Shown piece after piece: positions 33,962 to 43,071 of a DNA stretch of 64,000 nucleotides; the first letter of the stretch is position 1, and every line of letters starts with the position of its first letter. The stretch is from Pseudomonas saudiphocaensis (GTDB lineage Bacteria; Pseudomonadota; Gammaproteobacteria; Pseudomonadales; Pseudomonadaceae). The notes under the pieces are model-generated. The model searched no databases. It was not told where the DNA came from and saw only the letters and a program-made list of their open reading frames with translations. The stretch is taken from contig NZ_CCSF01000001.1 in the NCBI RefSeq assembly GCF_000756775.1, forward strand, positions 2,852,001-2,916,000, in the 5' to 3' direction. The translations under genes and the position numbers were made by a program.

Positions 33962-34810
33962 TCAGGCGTTCTGGCGGATACCGGCCACCAGCCAAGGCTG
34001 GTTCTCGCCTTGCAGACGCTCCATGCGCCAGCTTTCGCTAAAGACTTCGCCCTGGTCGAAGCGCGAGGTCTTCGACACACCGCTGAAAGTCAGGGTGGCG
34101 GTGGTCTTCTCGGCGTTATCGTCAACGCCGTCGAGCTGGATCTGCAGGTCGTCGATGTAGGTCGCCTGGTAGGCATCACCGATCTCGGCACGCTCGCGCT
34201 TGAGGAATTCAAGCAGTTGCGGGGTGACGAACTCGGCGATCTTGTCCATCTCGTTGGCATCCCAGTGCTGCTGCAGCGACATGAAGTGCTCGCGTGCCGC
34301 GCCAACAAAGCTCTGCTCGTTGAACCAGGCGGGTGCATTGATTACCGGCGCGGCGGCCACTGGCGCGGCGCTGCCACCGAAGATCGACGGCTGCTGCGGC
34401 ATTTCACGCTGCATCGGCGCAGGTCCATGACCCGCCATGGCCGGCTGCTGCTGACGTCGGCGTGCGGCCAGGAGGCGGAAAACGACGAAGGCGATCAGGC
34501 CGAAGATCAGGATATCCATGAACTGGATGCCCTCGAAGCCATCGCCCATGAACATCGAAGCCAGCAGACCACCAGCGGCCAGGCCGGCCAGCGGGCCGAG
34601 CCAGCGGGAAGCGCCGCTGGCGGCGGCAGGCTGCTGACGACCGGCTTGCTGCTGGGCGGCATCGTTACGTTGCTGAGGTGCTGCCTGGCGAGTCTGGTGG
34701 CTGGGCGCCGAGCCGAAACTCTTGCCGCCGCCGAATCGCTTGGCATGGGCGTCGAGCGCGAAAGTCAGGCTGAGGCACAGCGCCATGAAGAGGCTAAGCG
34801 CAGATTTCAT
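33962..34810 (-). CDS. Tim44-like domain membrane protein
   Basis: The 282-residue protein has a signal-like N-terminus (MKSALSLFMALCLSLTFALDAHA) and then KRFGGGKSFG. A Gln/Ala-rich stretch precedes two close hydrophobic segments (residues about 70-110), and a C-terminal Tim44-like domain (residues about 150-282) contains WFNEQSFVGAAREHFMSLQQHWDANEMDKIAEFVTPQ. Bacterial Tim44-like proteins are membrane-associated; their role is not established, although links to protein translocation or lipid binding have been proposed. The start is put at the ATG at 34810 because the signal peptide begins there. It is a single-gene unit with its own terminator. Confidence 0.88.
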   Translation of the reverse strand: MKSALSLFMALCLSLTFALDAHAKRFGGGKSFGSAPSHQTRQAAPQQRNDAAQQQAGRQQPAAASGASRWLGPLAGLAAGGLLASMFMGDGFEGIQFMDILIFGLIAFVVFRLLAARRRQQQPAMAGHGPAPMQREMPQQPSIFGGSAAPVAAAPVINAPAWFNEQSFVGAAREHFMSLQQHWDANEMDKIAEFVTPQLLEFLKRERAEIGDAYQATYIDDLQIQLDGVDDNAEKTTATLTFSGVSKTSRFDQGEVFSESWRMERLQGENQPWLVAGIRQNA

Positions 34811-34923
34811 TAAGTGTTCCCATGTGGGTGAAGGTACGCGCGTCATGTTGCACAGGGGTGCGACACAACGCCAGTGGTAAATGTTTCAGGCTTTTGCTTA
34901 TCGAAACGGCAGTAGTCCCCTGA

Positions 34924-36021
34924 TCAGCGCCAGTTGTAGAGCTCCTTCTCGGAGATCTCGTGCATCGGCTCGACCTGGGCCTGGAACGCCTTCATCGAGG
35001 CCCAGATGCGGCCGTTGAGTTCGCTCTGCTCGGCCAGTTGGCCCAGTACCTGCTCGGACTGCTCACGCATGGCAGCCAGCACTTCGTCGGGGAAGCGCTT
35101 GAGTTCCACACCCTGCTGCTTGAGCTGATCCAGTGCCAGGGCGTTGTTCCAGGTGTAGTCGTCGAGCATGTCGCGGCTGGCAGCGCGGGTCGCCTCGGTG
35201 AGGATCGCCTGCAGGTCTTCCGGCAGGGTGTCGAACGCCTTCTGGTTGACCAGCAGCTCCAGCACCGCCTGGGGTTCCTGCCAGCCGGGATAGTAGTAAT
35301 AGCGCGCCGCCTTGTGCAGGCCGAAAGCCAGGTCGTTGTAAGGGCTGACCCAGTCGGTGGCATCAATCGCGCCGGTCTGCAGCGCGGTGAAGACTTCTCC
35401 GCCGGGCAGGTTGACGCTGGTGGCACCGAGCCGGCTTAGCACTTCGCCACCCAGGCCCGGCATGCGGATCTTCAGGCCCTTGAGGTCCTCCAGGCTGTTG
35501 ATTTCCTTGTTGTACCAGCCGCCCATCTGCATGCCGCTGTTGCCCACTACCATGGGTTTGACGCCGTGCGGTGCGTAGGCTTCCTCCCAGAACTTCTGCC
35601 CCTCGCCCTTGCTCAGCCAGGCGTTCATTTCGATGGCGGACAGGCCGAAGGGCACCGAGGTGAAGAACTGCGCGGTGGGCACCTTGCCCTTCCAGTAATA
35701 GGCGGCGCCATGACCCAGCTCGGCGGTGCCGCGCGAAACCGAATCGAAGACTTCCAGGGCCGGTACCAGTTCGCCGGCGGCATAGACCTTGATGGTCAGC
35801 CTACCGCCGCTCATGGTGGTGACGCGCTCGGCCAGGCGTTCGGCGGAGGTGCCAAGGCCCGGGTAGTTCTTCGGCCAGGCGGTGACCATTTTCCAGTTGT
35901 AGGTCTTGGCCGGTTCGCTGGCTGCCTGCTGGCTGGTGGTCTCGGGTTTGTCGTCATTGCAGCCGGCAAGGCCGAGGGAGGCGAGCAGCGCGGTGGCAGC
36001 GAGCAGATAGCGGCGTTTCAT
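34924..36021 (-). CDS. TRAP-type substrate-binding lipoprotein (DctP/TakP-like), orphan
   Basis: The 365-residue product starts MKRRYLLAATALLASLGLAGC, a lipoprotein signal with LAGC lipobox. The TRAP periplasmic-binding fold then shows MVTAWPKNYPGLGTSAERLAERV, GELVPALEVFDSVSRGTAELGHGAAYYWKG and LQTGAIDATDWVSPYNDLAFGLH. The pattern is closest to the subgroup binding 2-oxo or hydroxy acids (TakP-like). No dctQ or dctM gene is adjacent, so its membrane partner must be elsewhere. The longer reading from 36129 adds 36 unsuitable residues. Confidence 0.9.
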   Translation of the reverse strand: MKRRYLLAATALLASLGLAGCNDDKPETTSQQAASEPAKTYNWKMVTAWPKNYPGLGTSAERLAERVTTMSGGRLTIKVYAAGELVPALEVFDSVSRGTAELGHGAAYYWKGKVPTAQFFTSVPFGLSAIEMNAWLSKGEGQKFWEEAYAPHGVKPMVVGNSGMQMGGWYNKEINSLEDLKGLKIRMPGLGGEVLSRLGATSVNLPGGEVFTALQTGAIDATDWVSPYNDLAFGLHKAARYYYYPGWQEPQAVLELLVNQKAFDTLPEDLQAILTEATRAASRDMLDDYTWNNALALDQLKQQGVELKRFPDEVLAAMREQSEQVLGQLAEQSELNGRIWASMKAFQAQVEPMHEISEKELYNWR

Positions 36022-36089
36022 GGGGTTCTGGGTTTCCTGGACGTTTGTTCTTGGTTTGGAAGATGAGGCGGGCGCACCCGCCTTGGGTC

Positions 36090-38279
36090 CTACAACACTT
36101 CGAGCTTGGCGTAACTGAGCATCAGCCACTTGCTGCCTTCGTCCTCGAAATTCACCTGCACCCGTGCCTGGGCGCCGGAACCTTCGAAGTTGAGGATGGT
36201 GCCTTCGCCGAACAGCGCGTGGCTTACGCGCTGCCCAAGATTGAAGGGCGTATCCGGCACGTTGGCGCCGTCGAACAGCGAGGAGCCGCTCATGCCGCGG
36301 CTGTTGAACGAGCGGCTGACCGTGTTGCTCAGGCGCACTTCCTGAATCAGCGCCGGCGGGATTTCCCGGACGAAGCGCGAGATCTTGTTATAGGTCTCGC
36401 TGCCGTAAAGCCGGCGGGTTTCGGCATAGGTGACCACCAGCTGCTGCATCGCGCGAGTGATACCGACGTAGGCCAGGCGGCGCTCTTCTTCCAGGCGGCC
36501 GGCTTCCTCCAGGCTCATCTTGTGCGGGAACAGGCCTTCTTCCATGCCCACCAAAAACACCAGCGGAAATTCCAGGCCCTTGGCGCTGTGCAGCGTCATC
36601 AGCTGCACGCTGTCTTCATGGTCACCGGCCTGCTGTTCGCCGGCTTCCAGCGAGGCGTGGTCGAGGAAAGCCGCCAGCGGCGTCTGCTCGTCTTCCTGCT
36701 CGTCGCTGAAGTTGTCGAAGGCGCGGGCGGCGGAGACCAGTTCTTCGAGGTTTTCCACCCGTGCCTGGGCCTTTTCGCCTTTCTCGTCACGGTGGTAGGC
36801 GAGCAGCCCGGACTGTTCGATCACCAGCTGCGCCATGTTGTGCAGCTGCATGCCTTCGACCTTGAGCGCCAGGGTATCGATCAGCTCGACGAAGGCGTTC
36901 AGCGCGCTGGCTGCACGTCCGGAGACGACCTTGGTGCCGACTGCCTGGTGCAGTGCCGCCCAGAGTGAGATTTCCTCCTGGCGCGCCAGCTGGCGCAGCG
37001 CCTCGACGGTCTTTTCACCAATGCCGCGGGCCGGCAGGTTGATCACCCGCTCCAGCGCCGCGTCGTTGTGACGGGTCTGGATCAGGCGCAGGTAGGCCAT
37101 GGCGTTCTTGATCTCGGCGCGCTCGAAGAAGCGCTGTCCGCCGTATATGCGGTAGGGGATCTTCTCGCGCAGCAGGGCCTCCTCCAGCACCCGCGACTGG
37201 GCGTTGGAGCGGTAGAGGATGGCCATTTCACTGCGGCTCATGCCTTCGCGGATGGCCTTCTCGATGCTCTCGACCACATAGCGCGCTTCGTCGTGCTCGT
37301 TGAAGGCGGCGTAGAGGCTAATCGGCTCGCCCTCGCAGCCGGAGGTCCAGAGCTCCTTGCCGAGACGGCCCTGGTTGTTGGCGATCAGCGCGTTGGCGGC
37401 CTTGAGGATGCAGGCGGTGGAGCGGTAGTTCTGCTCCAGACGAATGGTCTCGGCATCCGGGAAGTCCTGGCTGAACTGCTGCAGGTTCTCGATCCGCGCG
37501 CCGCGCCAGCCGTAAATTGACTGGTCGTCGTCGCCCACCACCATCAGGCTCTCGCCGCCCTTGGCCAGCAGGCGCAGCCAGGCGTACTGCACGGCGTTGG
37601 TGTCCTGGAATTCATCCACCAGCACGTGGCGGAAGCGTCGCTGATAGTGCTCCAGCAGGCCCGGATGGTTGCGCCACAGATCCAGCGCGCGCAGCAGCAG
37701 CTCGGAGAAGTCGATCACCCCGGCGCGGGCACAGGCCTGCTCGTAGGCTTCGTAGATCTTCAGCTGGGTGGCGAGAAACAGGTCGCCGCCCGCCTGGATG
37801 TTGTGCGGGCGCAGACCTTCATCCTTTTGCGCGTTGATCCACCACTGTGCCTGTCGCGCCGGCCAGCGCTGCTCGTCGAGGCCCAGCTCACGGATCACCC
37901 GCTTGACCAGCCGCTGCTGGTCGTCGGAATCGAGGATCTGGAAGTTCTGGTCCAGCTTCGCTTCCTGCCAGTGGGCACGCAGCAGCCGGTGCGCCAGGCC
38001 GTGGAAGGTGCCGACCCACATGCCCTGCGGATTGACCTGCAGCAGCTGCTCGATGCGCTGGCGCATCTCCGCGGCGGCCTTGTTGGTGAAAGTCACCGAC
38101 AGGATCGAATGCAGCGAGGCACGTTCGACCTGGTTGAGCCAGGCAATGCGGTGCACCAGCACGCGGGTCTTGCCCGAGCCGGCACCGGCGAGGACCAGTT
38201 GACGTCCCAGCGGCGCGGCTACGGCCTGGCGCTGGGCATCGTTAAGGGAGTTCAGGAGGAGGGAGAGATCTTCAGACAT
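36090..38279 (-). CDS. uvrD: DNA helicase II UvrD
   Basis: UvrD is a 3'-5' superfamily-1 helicase used in mismatch and nucleotide-excision repair. The 729-residue product starts MSEDLSLLLNSLNDAQRQAVAAPLG, and its length is normal. Motif I is GAGSGKTRVLVHRI, motif II VDEFQDTNAVQYAWL, and motif III VGDDDQSIYGWRGA. Later motifs include LEQNYRST, MTLHSAKGLEFPLVFL and YVGITRA. The C-terminal segment ends with the short UvrD tail that binds nucleic acid. The ATG at 38279 is preferred over an upstream in-frame start at 38339 by family alignment. Confidence 0.96.
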   Translation of the reverse strand: MSEDLSLLLNSLNDAQRQAVAAPLGRQLVLAGAGSGKTRVLVHRIAWLNQVERASLHSILSVTFTNKAAAEMRQRIEQLLQVNPQGMWVGTFHGLAHRLLRAHWQEAKLDQNFQILDSDDQQRLVKRVIRELGLDEQRWPARQAQWWINAQKDEGLRPHNIQAGGDLFLATQLKIYEAYEQACARAGVIDFSELLLRALDLWRNHPGLLEHYQRRFRHVLVDEFQDTNAVQYAWLRLLAKGGESLMVVGDDDQSIYGWRGARIENLQQFSQDFPDAETIRLEQNYRSTACILKAANALIANNQGRLGKELWTSGCEGEPISLYAAFNEHDEARYVVESIEKAIREGMSRSEMAILYRSNAQSRVLEEALLREKIPYRIYGGQRFFERAEIKNAMAYLRLIQTRHNDAALERVINLPARGIGEKTVEALRQLARQEEISLWAALHQAVGTKVVSGRAASALNAFVELIDTLALKVEGMQLHNMAQLVIEQSGLLAYHRDEKGEKAQARVENLEELVSAARAFDNFSDEQEDEQTPLAAFLDHASLEAGEQQAGDHEDSVQLMTLHSAKGLEFPLVFLVGMEEGLFPHKMSLEEAGRLEEERRLAYVGITRAMQQLVVTYAETRRLYGSETYNKISRFVREIPPALIQEVRLSNTVSRSFNSRGMSGSSLFDGANVPDTPFNLGQRVSHALFGEGTILNFEGSGAQARVQVNFEDEGSKWLMLSYAKLEVL

Positions 38280-38514
38280 GGCCGCCATTCTAGCAGGCTG
38301 TTGGAAAACTACCTGTGTCTGAACGGCTGCGTTTTTCAACCTTGCCGGCTGCCTGCGAATTGTCCTGCTTCGCTGTGTTTGGACTGTCGACGGACGGTCG
38401 GCTCATTCATTGGTCTGAGTAGGGCTATTGCCTTGGGCTGCCAACGTGCCATTATCCGCCGCTGCCATCACCGGCCGGATTCAGGTTTTTACAACAACTA
38501 TTACTGAACAACTG

Positions 38515-40857
38515 ATGATTGATCCCGCTCAAGCAAGCTTATCGGCATCGTCGGCAAGGGAGGACCGCACCGTTTATAGCTTTTCGGACATTGCCCTGCA
38601 GGCCACGCGGACGCGACTCCTCTATCAGGGCTCGTGCGCCTGGCTGGTGTTTCTGGGGCTGGCCGGCCTGTTCTGCGTTGGACTGCTCTGGGGGCAGGTG
38701 ACCACGCTGGGGCTGTGGTTTGGCTGGACGCTGCTGCTGGTGGCGGTGCGCTTGCAGCAGGCGATTGCCTTTATCCACGCTGACGTGAGCCAGCAGCAGC
38801 GACCCTGGTGGCGATACTCCTTCCTGCTCGGCAATGCCGTGACGGGGCTGACGCTAAGTTACGGCCTGGTCGCGTTGATCCCCGCCGAAGGGTTCGTCGA
38901 GCAAGCCCTGCTGTATGGGGTACTTGGCTCAGTCGTCATCGTTGGCGGCATTGCCAGTGCAGTTTCCTGGCGAGACTTCCTGGCCCTTCTTCTGCCCAGC
39001 CTGTTACCGACAGGCACGGCGCTGCTCACCAGCGCCCACGCCTCGCAGCAGGGGTGGGGGGCGTTTTCGCTGATCATTCTGCTGACACTATGTCTGGTTG
39101 CCTGGCAGCTTCAGCGCCTCCTGATCGGGCAGGGCGAGCTGGCCGACGAAGCGCCCGAGCCGGCCACCGAAGCTCAGGCCGAGTCTTGCGACGACGTCTT
39201 GCTGCAGGTGGCGCCGACCCTGTTCGAGGCGGCGGGCGAAGGCATGGTCATCATGGACGCTGACTTCCGCCTGCTGGCTGTAAATGATGCCTGCTGCGCC
39301 CTGTCCGGCTATGGCCGTGAAGAATTGGTCGGCTATCAGTTGGAGCAGCTGGCCAGCAGCGAGAGCAGCCGCCAGCAGTACCAAGCGATGCGCACCGTGC
39401 TGCTGCGCGAGGGTTGTTGGCAGGGTGAGCTGATCAAGACCCGCAAGAGCGGTGAGGTCTATCCGCAGTGGGTGCAGCTGCAGGTGGTGCGTGATGCCGA
39501 TGGCGAGATAGCCCATGTGGTGGCCTTTCTCTCCGACCTCAGCGCCCGGCGTCAGGTGGAGGAGCGCATGCGCTACCTCACGCGCTTCGACGAGCTGACC
39601 GGGCTGGGCAACCGCAACCTGCTCAAGGAGCGTCTGCAAGGTGCCTGCGAGCGTGTGCGCCACAGCAGCCATGGTCTGGCGGTGTTTTATATCGACCTCG
39701 ACCGCTTCAAGATCCTCAACGAAAGCTTGGGCCATGAGGCGGCTGACCAGTTGCTGTGCGAAATCGCCCGGCGCCTGACCCATACCTTTTCCAATGCCAA
39801 CACCATTGCGCGGCTTTCTGGTGACGAGTTCGTGGTGGTCCTCGAAGCCTATGGCAGTCTCTCGAACCTGGCCCACAGTGGTAGTCGCCTGCTGTCGCGT
39901 ATCGGCAAGCCGATCATTGTCGATGGCCAGGAGCTGGTCCTTGGCGCCTCCATCGGCGTCAGCCTGATGCCCGACAACGCGCGCGATTCCACCACCCTGC
40001 TGCTGCAGGCCAATATGGCCATGCGGCATGCCAAGCACCTGGGCGGCAATACCCTACAGTTCTTTACCGAGCGTCTGCAGGTTCCCAGCCTGGAGAATCT
40101 CAAGCTGGAAAACCAGCTGCGTCGGGCCATCGAGGAAGGCCAGTTGGAGCTGTTCTATCAGCCGAGACTGAGCCTGACTGCGGACCGGCTCGAGGCGGCC
40201 GAGGCGCTGGTGCGCTGGAATCATCCGCAGCAGGGATTGTTGGCGCCGGGCTACTTTATTGCGCTGGCCGAAGAGACCGGGCTGATCATTCCGCTTGGCG
40301 AGTTCGTCCTGCGTCAGGCCTGCCGCCAGGCACGCCAGTGGCAGCTGGACGGGACGACGATACGGGTGTCGGTGAACCTCTCGGCAAAGCAGTTGCGCCA
40401 GGGCAATTTCGTCACCCTGGTTCGTCAGGTGCTGGAGGAAACCGGGCTGCCGGCGCATCTGCTGGAGCTGGAACTGACCGAGAGCCAGCTGCTGGACGAT
40501 ATCGACAACTCCATCAGCATCAGCCAGCAGCTGCGGGCGCTGGGAGTGAAGCTGGCCATCGACGACTTCGGCACCGGCTACTCCTCACTTAGCTACCTCA
40601 AGCGTTTTCCGGTGGATTTCGTCAAGATCGACCGCTCCTTCATTTCCGAACTGGAGCACTTCGGCGACGATGCCGCGATTGTCCGCGCCATCATCGCCAT
40701 GGTGCATAGCCTTGAGCTGCAAGTGGTGGCTGAGGGCGTCGAGACCCAGGGGCAGCTGGACTTCCTCAAGGAGCAGTGCTGCGACGAGTTGCAGGGTTAC
40801 CTGATCAGTCGCCCGGTGCCGGCCGCACAGTTTGCCGAGTTGCTGGCTGCGTCGTAG
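38515..40857 (+). CDS. Membrane-bound PAS-GGDEF-EAL cyclic-di-GMP protein
   Basis: The protein is about 780 residues. Five or six hydrophobic helices occupy residues 30-205. A PAS domain follows at about 215-330 (AAGEGMVIMDADFRLLAVNDACCALSGYG). The cyclase domain spans about 345-510 with signature SGDEF (ARLSGDEFVVVLE) rather than GGDEF. The EAL phosphodiesterase domain (about 525-775) keeps EALVRWNHP, DDFGTGYSSLSYLKRFPVDFVKIDRSF and AEGVET. Phosphodiesterase activity therefore looks intact; SGDEF may still be active. The membrane sensor input is unknown. The ATG at 38515 lacks a clear ribosome site, so the start is less certain. It sits after uvrD as in P. aeruginosa. Confidence 0.92.
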   Translation: MIDPAQASLSASSAREDRTVYSFSDIALQATRTRLLYQGSCAWLVFLGLAGLFCVGLLWGQVTTLGLWFGWTLLLVAVRLQQAIAFIHADVSQQQRPWWRYSFLLGNAVTGLTLSYGLVALIPAEGFVEQALLYGVLGSVVIVGGIASAVSWRDFLALLLPSLLPTGTALLTSAHASQQGWGAFSLIILLTLCLVAWQLQRLLIGQGELADEAPEPATEAQAESCDDVLLQVAPTLFEAAGEGMVIMDADFRLLAVNDACCALSGYGREELVGYQLEQLASSESSRQQYQAMRTVLLREGCWQGELIKTRKSGEVYPQWVQLQVVRDADGEIAHVVAFLSDLSARRQVEERMRYLTRFDELTGLGNRNLLKERLQGACERVRHSSHGLAVFYIDLDRFKILNESLGHEAADQLLCEIARRLTHTFSNANTIARLSGDEFVVVLEAYGSLSNLAHSGSRLLSRIGKPIIVDGQELVLGASIGVSLMPDNARDSTTLLLQANMAMRHAKHLGGNTLQFFTERLQVPSLENLKLENQLRRAIEEGQLELFYQPRLSLTADRLEAAEALVRWNHPQQGLLAPGYFIALAEETGLIIPLGEFVLRQACRQARQWQLDGTTIRVSVNLSAKQLRQGNFVTLVRQVLEETGLPAHLLELELTESQLLDDIDNSISISQQLRALGVKLAIDDFGTGYSSLSYLKRFPVDFVKIDRSFISELEHFGDDAAIVRAIIAMVHSLELQVVAEGVETQGQLDFLKEQCCDELQGYLISRPVPAAQFAELLAAS

Positions 40858-40916
40858 GGTGGGGCGCGCTTTATCGATCCACCGGGTGGCCTAGTAAAGA
40901 GCGATATCCACCCTAC
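40854..40916. repeat. GTAGGGTGG inverted repeat at the end of the GGDEF-EAL gene
   Basis: A 63-base unit opens with GTAGGGTGG (40854-40862) and closes with CCACCCTAC (40908-40916). Its first bases supply the TAG stop of the upstream gene. The arms match those of the 27727-27812 element, but the interior differs. It could form a hairpin in the mRNA 3' end. Confidence 0.7.
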
Positions 40917-41062
40917 AGCGGTCGCCCTGTCGCCTGCATTCGCTGCGAGGGCGCGCCCCATAAAAGCACGCTGTGCACGCCGCACCCGGCGCGAAGCTTG
41001 GGCTTCTTAGGGGGTGGTGATCCAGGTGTGATCCCCGAGCGCGGCAAGCGGTATCCGGCTGC

Positions 41063-42421
41063 CTAGCCTTTGGTCGTGGTGCCGTCCAGCTCGCGCATCA
41101 GCAGGGCGTAGCGCAGGTCCACGTCTTCCGGCACGGGCAGGTAGACGGTGTGGCCGTCACCCGGTGCGACCTCGATGGCTTCGCCGCGCTTGTTCTGCAG
41201 TGACTCCAGGCGCAGGTTGAGGTTGCCCTGGGGCGTCATCAGCTCCAGCTTGTCGCCAACGGCGAAGCGGTTCTTCACCTTGACCTCGGCCAGGCCATCG
41301 CGGCGTTCGCCGGTCAGCTCGCCGACGAACTGCTGGCGTTCGGACAGCGAGAAGCCGCGTTCGTAGTTCTGGTATTCGTCGTGCACATGGCGGCGCAGAA
41401 AGCCCTCGGTATAGCCGCGATGGGCCAGGGATTCGAGGGTATCCATCAGCGACTTGTCGAAAGGCCTGCCCGCCAGGGCGTCGTCGATGGCCTTGCGATA
41501 GACCTGAGCGGTACGCGCCACGTAGTAGTGGGATTTGGTGCGGCCTTCGATCTTCAGCGAGTGCACGCCCATCTGCACCAGGCGCTCCACATGCTGCACG
41601 GCACGCAGATCCTTGGAGTTCATGATGTAAGTGCCGTGTTCGTCTTCGCTGACTTCCATGAATTCGCCGGGGCGGCTGGAATCTTCCAGCAGAAACAGCT
41701 CGTCGGTGGGCTTGCCCACGCCCAGGGTGGGTTCAGCCCGCTGCACGGCGATGGGCTCGTACTGATGCACGACCTCGCCCAGCTCGTTCTCCTTGGCTTC
41801 GTGGGTCTTGTACTCCCAGCGACAGGCGTTGGTGCAGGTGCCCTGGTTAGGGTCGCGCTTGTTGATGTAGCCCGACAGCAGGCAGCGCCCCGAGTAGGCC
41901 ATGCACAGGGCACCGTGGACGAACACTTCCAGCTCCATGTCCGGGACCTGCTGGCGGATCTCTTCGATCTCCTCCAGCGAAAGTTCGCGGGACAGGATCA
42001 CCCGACTGACGCCCTGCTGGTGCCAGAACTTCACCGTGGCCCAGTTCACCGCGTTGGCCTGCACCGAAAGGTGGATGGTCATCTCGGGGAAATGCTGGCG
42101 CACCAACATGATCAGGCCGGGATCGGACATGATCAGCGCGTCCGGCCCCATGGCCACCACCGGCTCCAGGTCCTTGATAAAGGTCTTCAGCTTGGCGTTG
42201 TGCGGGGCGATGTTGACCACCACGTAGAACTGCTTGCCCAGGGCGTGCGCTTCGTCGATGCCGAGCTTGAGGTTGGCGTGATCGAACTCGTTGTTGCGCA
42301 CGCGCAGGCTGTAACGCGGTTGCCCGGCGTACACCGCGTCGGCGCCGTAGGCGAAGGCGTAGCGCATGGATTTCAGGGTGCCGGCGGGGGAAAGCAGTTC
42401 GGTGCGCAGGGTGATGGTCAT
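41063..42421 (-). CDS. trhP: U32-family tRNA hydroxylation protein TrhP (YegQ-like)
   Basis: TrhP acts in prephenate-dependent hydroxylation of uridine-34 in certain tRNAs (5-hydroxyuridine formation). The 452-residue U32 protein begins LRTELLSPAGTLKSMRYAFAYGADAVYAGQ. It has the U32 signature ELEVFVHGALCMAYSGRCLLSGY followed by the Cys cluster region TCTNACRWEY, and a C-terminal beta domain. Length and ends match E. coli YegQ. The start at 42421 is the family start. The reading on the other strand is a shadow. Confidence 0.93.
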   Translation of the reverse strand: MTITLRTELLSPAGTLKSMRYAFAYGADAVYAGQPRYSLRVRNNEFDHANLKLGIDEAHALGKQFYVVVNIAPHNAKLKTFIKDLEPVVAMGPDALIMSDPGLIMLVRQHFPEMTIHLSVQANAVNWATVKFWHQQGVSRVILSRELSLEEIEEIRQQVPDMELEVFVHGALCMAYSGRCLLSGYINKRDPNQGTCTNACRWEYKTHEAKENELGEVVHQYEPIAVQRAEPTLGVGKPTDELFLLEDSSRPGEFMEVSEDEHGTYIMNSKDLRAVQHVERLVQMGVHSLKIEGRTKSHYYVARTAQVYRKAIDDALAGRPFDKSLMDTLESLAHRGYTEGFLRRHVHDEYQNYERGFSLSERQQFVGELTGERRDGLAEVKVKNRFAVGDKLELMTPQGNLNLRLESLQNKRGEAIEVAPGDGHTVYLPVPEDVDLRYALLMRELDGTTTKG

Positions 42422-42612
42422 TGGGACGGTGACTCGTGAACGTACAAAAAGTGCGCGAATTCTACTGAAGTTTCCCTACCCTTGCGCCCTGTGCAGATCA
42501 AGGTCCCGAACTCTTGGCGGAAAACGCCGGTCAGCACTTAAGGCTCTGCCAGATGCCTGGAGGCGCGTGGGGCAGGGCAGTTCTAGCGGTTTTTCAGCTG
42601 ACGGAGACGCCC

Positions 42613-43062
42613 ATGCAAGCCAATGCGATGGATACCAGACGAAGTCTGCGCGCCACGCTTTTTCTCGGGATCGGTCTGATGGCGGCGGTGGACGAGATCC
42701 TGTTTCACCAGATCCTCGCCTGGCATCACTTCTTCGATCGCTCGACCCCGACCATCGGGCTCTTGTCCGACGGGTTGCTGCATGCTGCGGAGCTGTTGCT
42801 GCTTGCCGCCGGGTTCTATCTGTTCATGCACCTGAGCCGCGCCGGTGCCATCGCGCGACTGCATGCATGGGCCGGGCTGTTTATCGGCGCGGGCGGCTTT
42901 CAGCTGTTCGACGGCATCGTCAATCACAAGCTGCTGCGACTCCATCAGGTGCGCTACGTGGAAGAGCTATGGATCTACGATCTCGCCTGGAATGGCTTCA
43001 GCCTGGTATTGCTGGCCATAGGCTTTCTGCTCTGGCGCCGCGCCCGGGCCGTAGAGCGATAG
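42613..43062 (+). CDS. DUF2243 membrane protein
   Basis: The 149-residue protein has four predicted TM helices and the family motif MAAVDEILFHQILAWHHFFD, with FQLFDGIVNHKLLRLHQVRY later. DUF2243 has no known function; its conserved His and Asp residues suggest metal or haem contact. GGAG precedes the ATG at 42613 at good spacing, so an upstream in-frame start at 42514 is rejected. It is followed 9 bases later by a CtaG-like gene, a pairing that suggests a role around cytochrome oxidase or copper. Confidence 0.85.
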   Translation: MQANAMDTRRSLRATLFLGIGLMAAVDEILFHQILAWHHFFDRSTPTIGLLSDGLLHAAELLLLAAGFYLFMHLSRAGAIARLHAWAGLFIGAGGFQLFDGIVNHKLLRLHQVRYVEELWIYDLAWNGFSLVLLAIGFLLWRRARAVER

Positions 43063-43071
43063 GCCTGCGGC

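Noticed and set aside
33738-33995. 85-codon minus-strand frame in the fdoG upstream gap
   Set aside because: It spans an intrinsic terminator and overlaps the end of the Tim44-like gene; no ribosome site or known motif.
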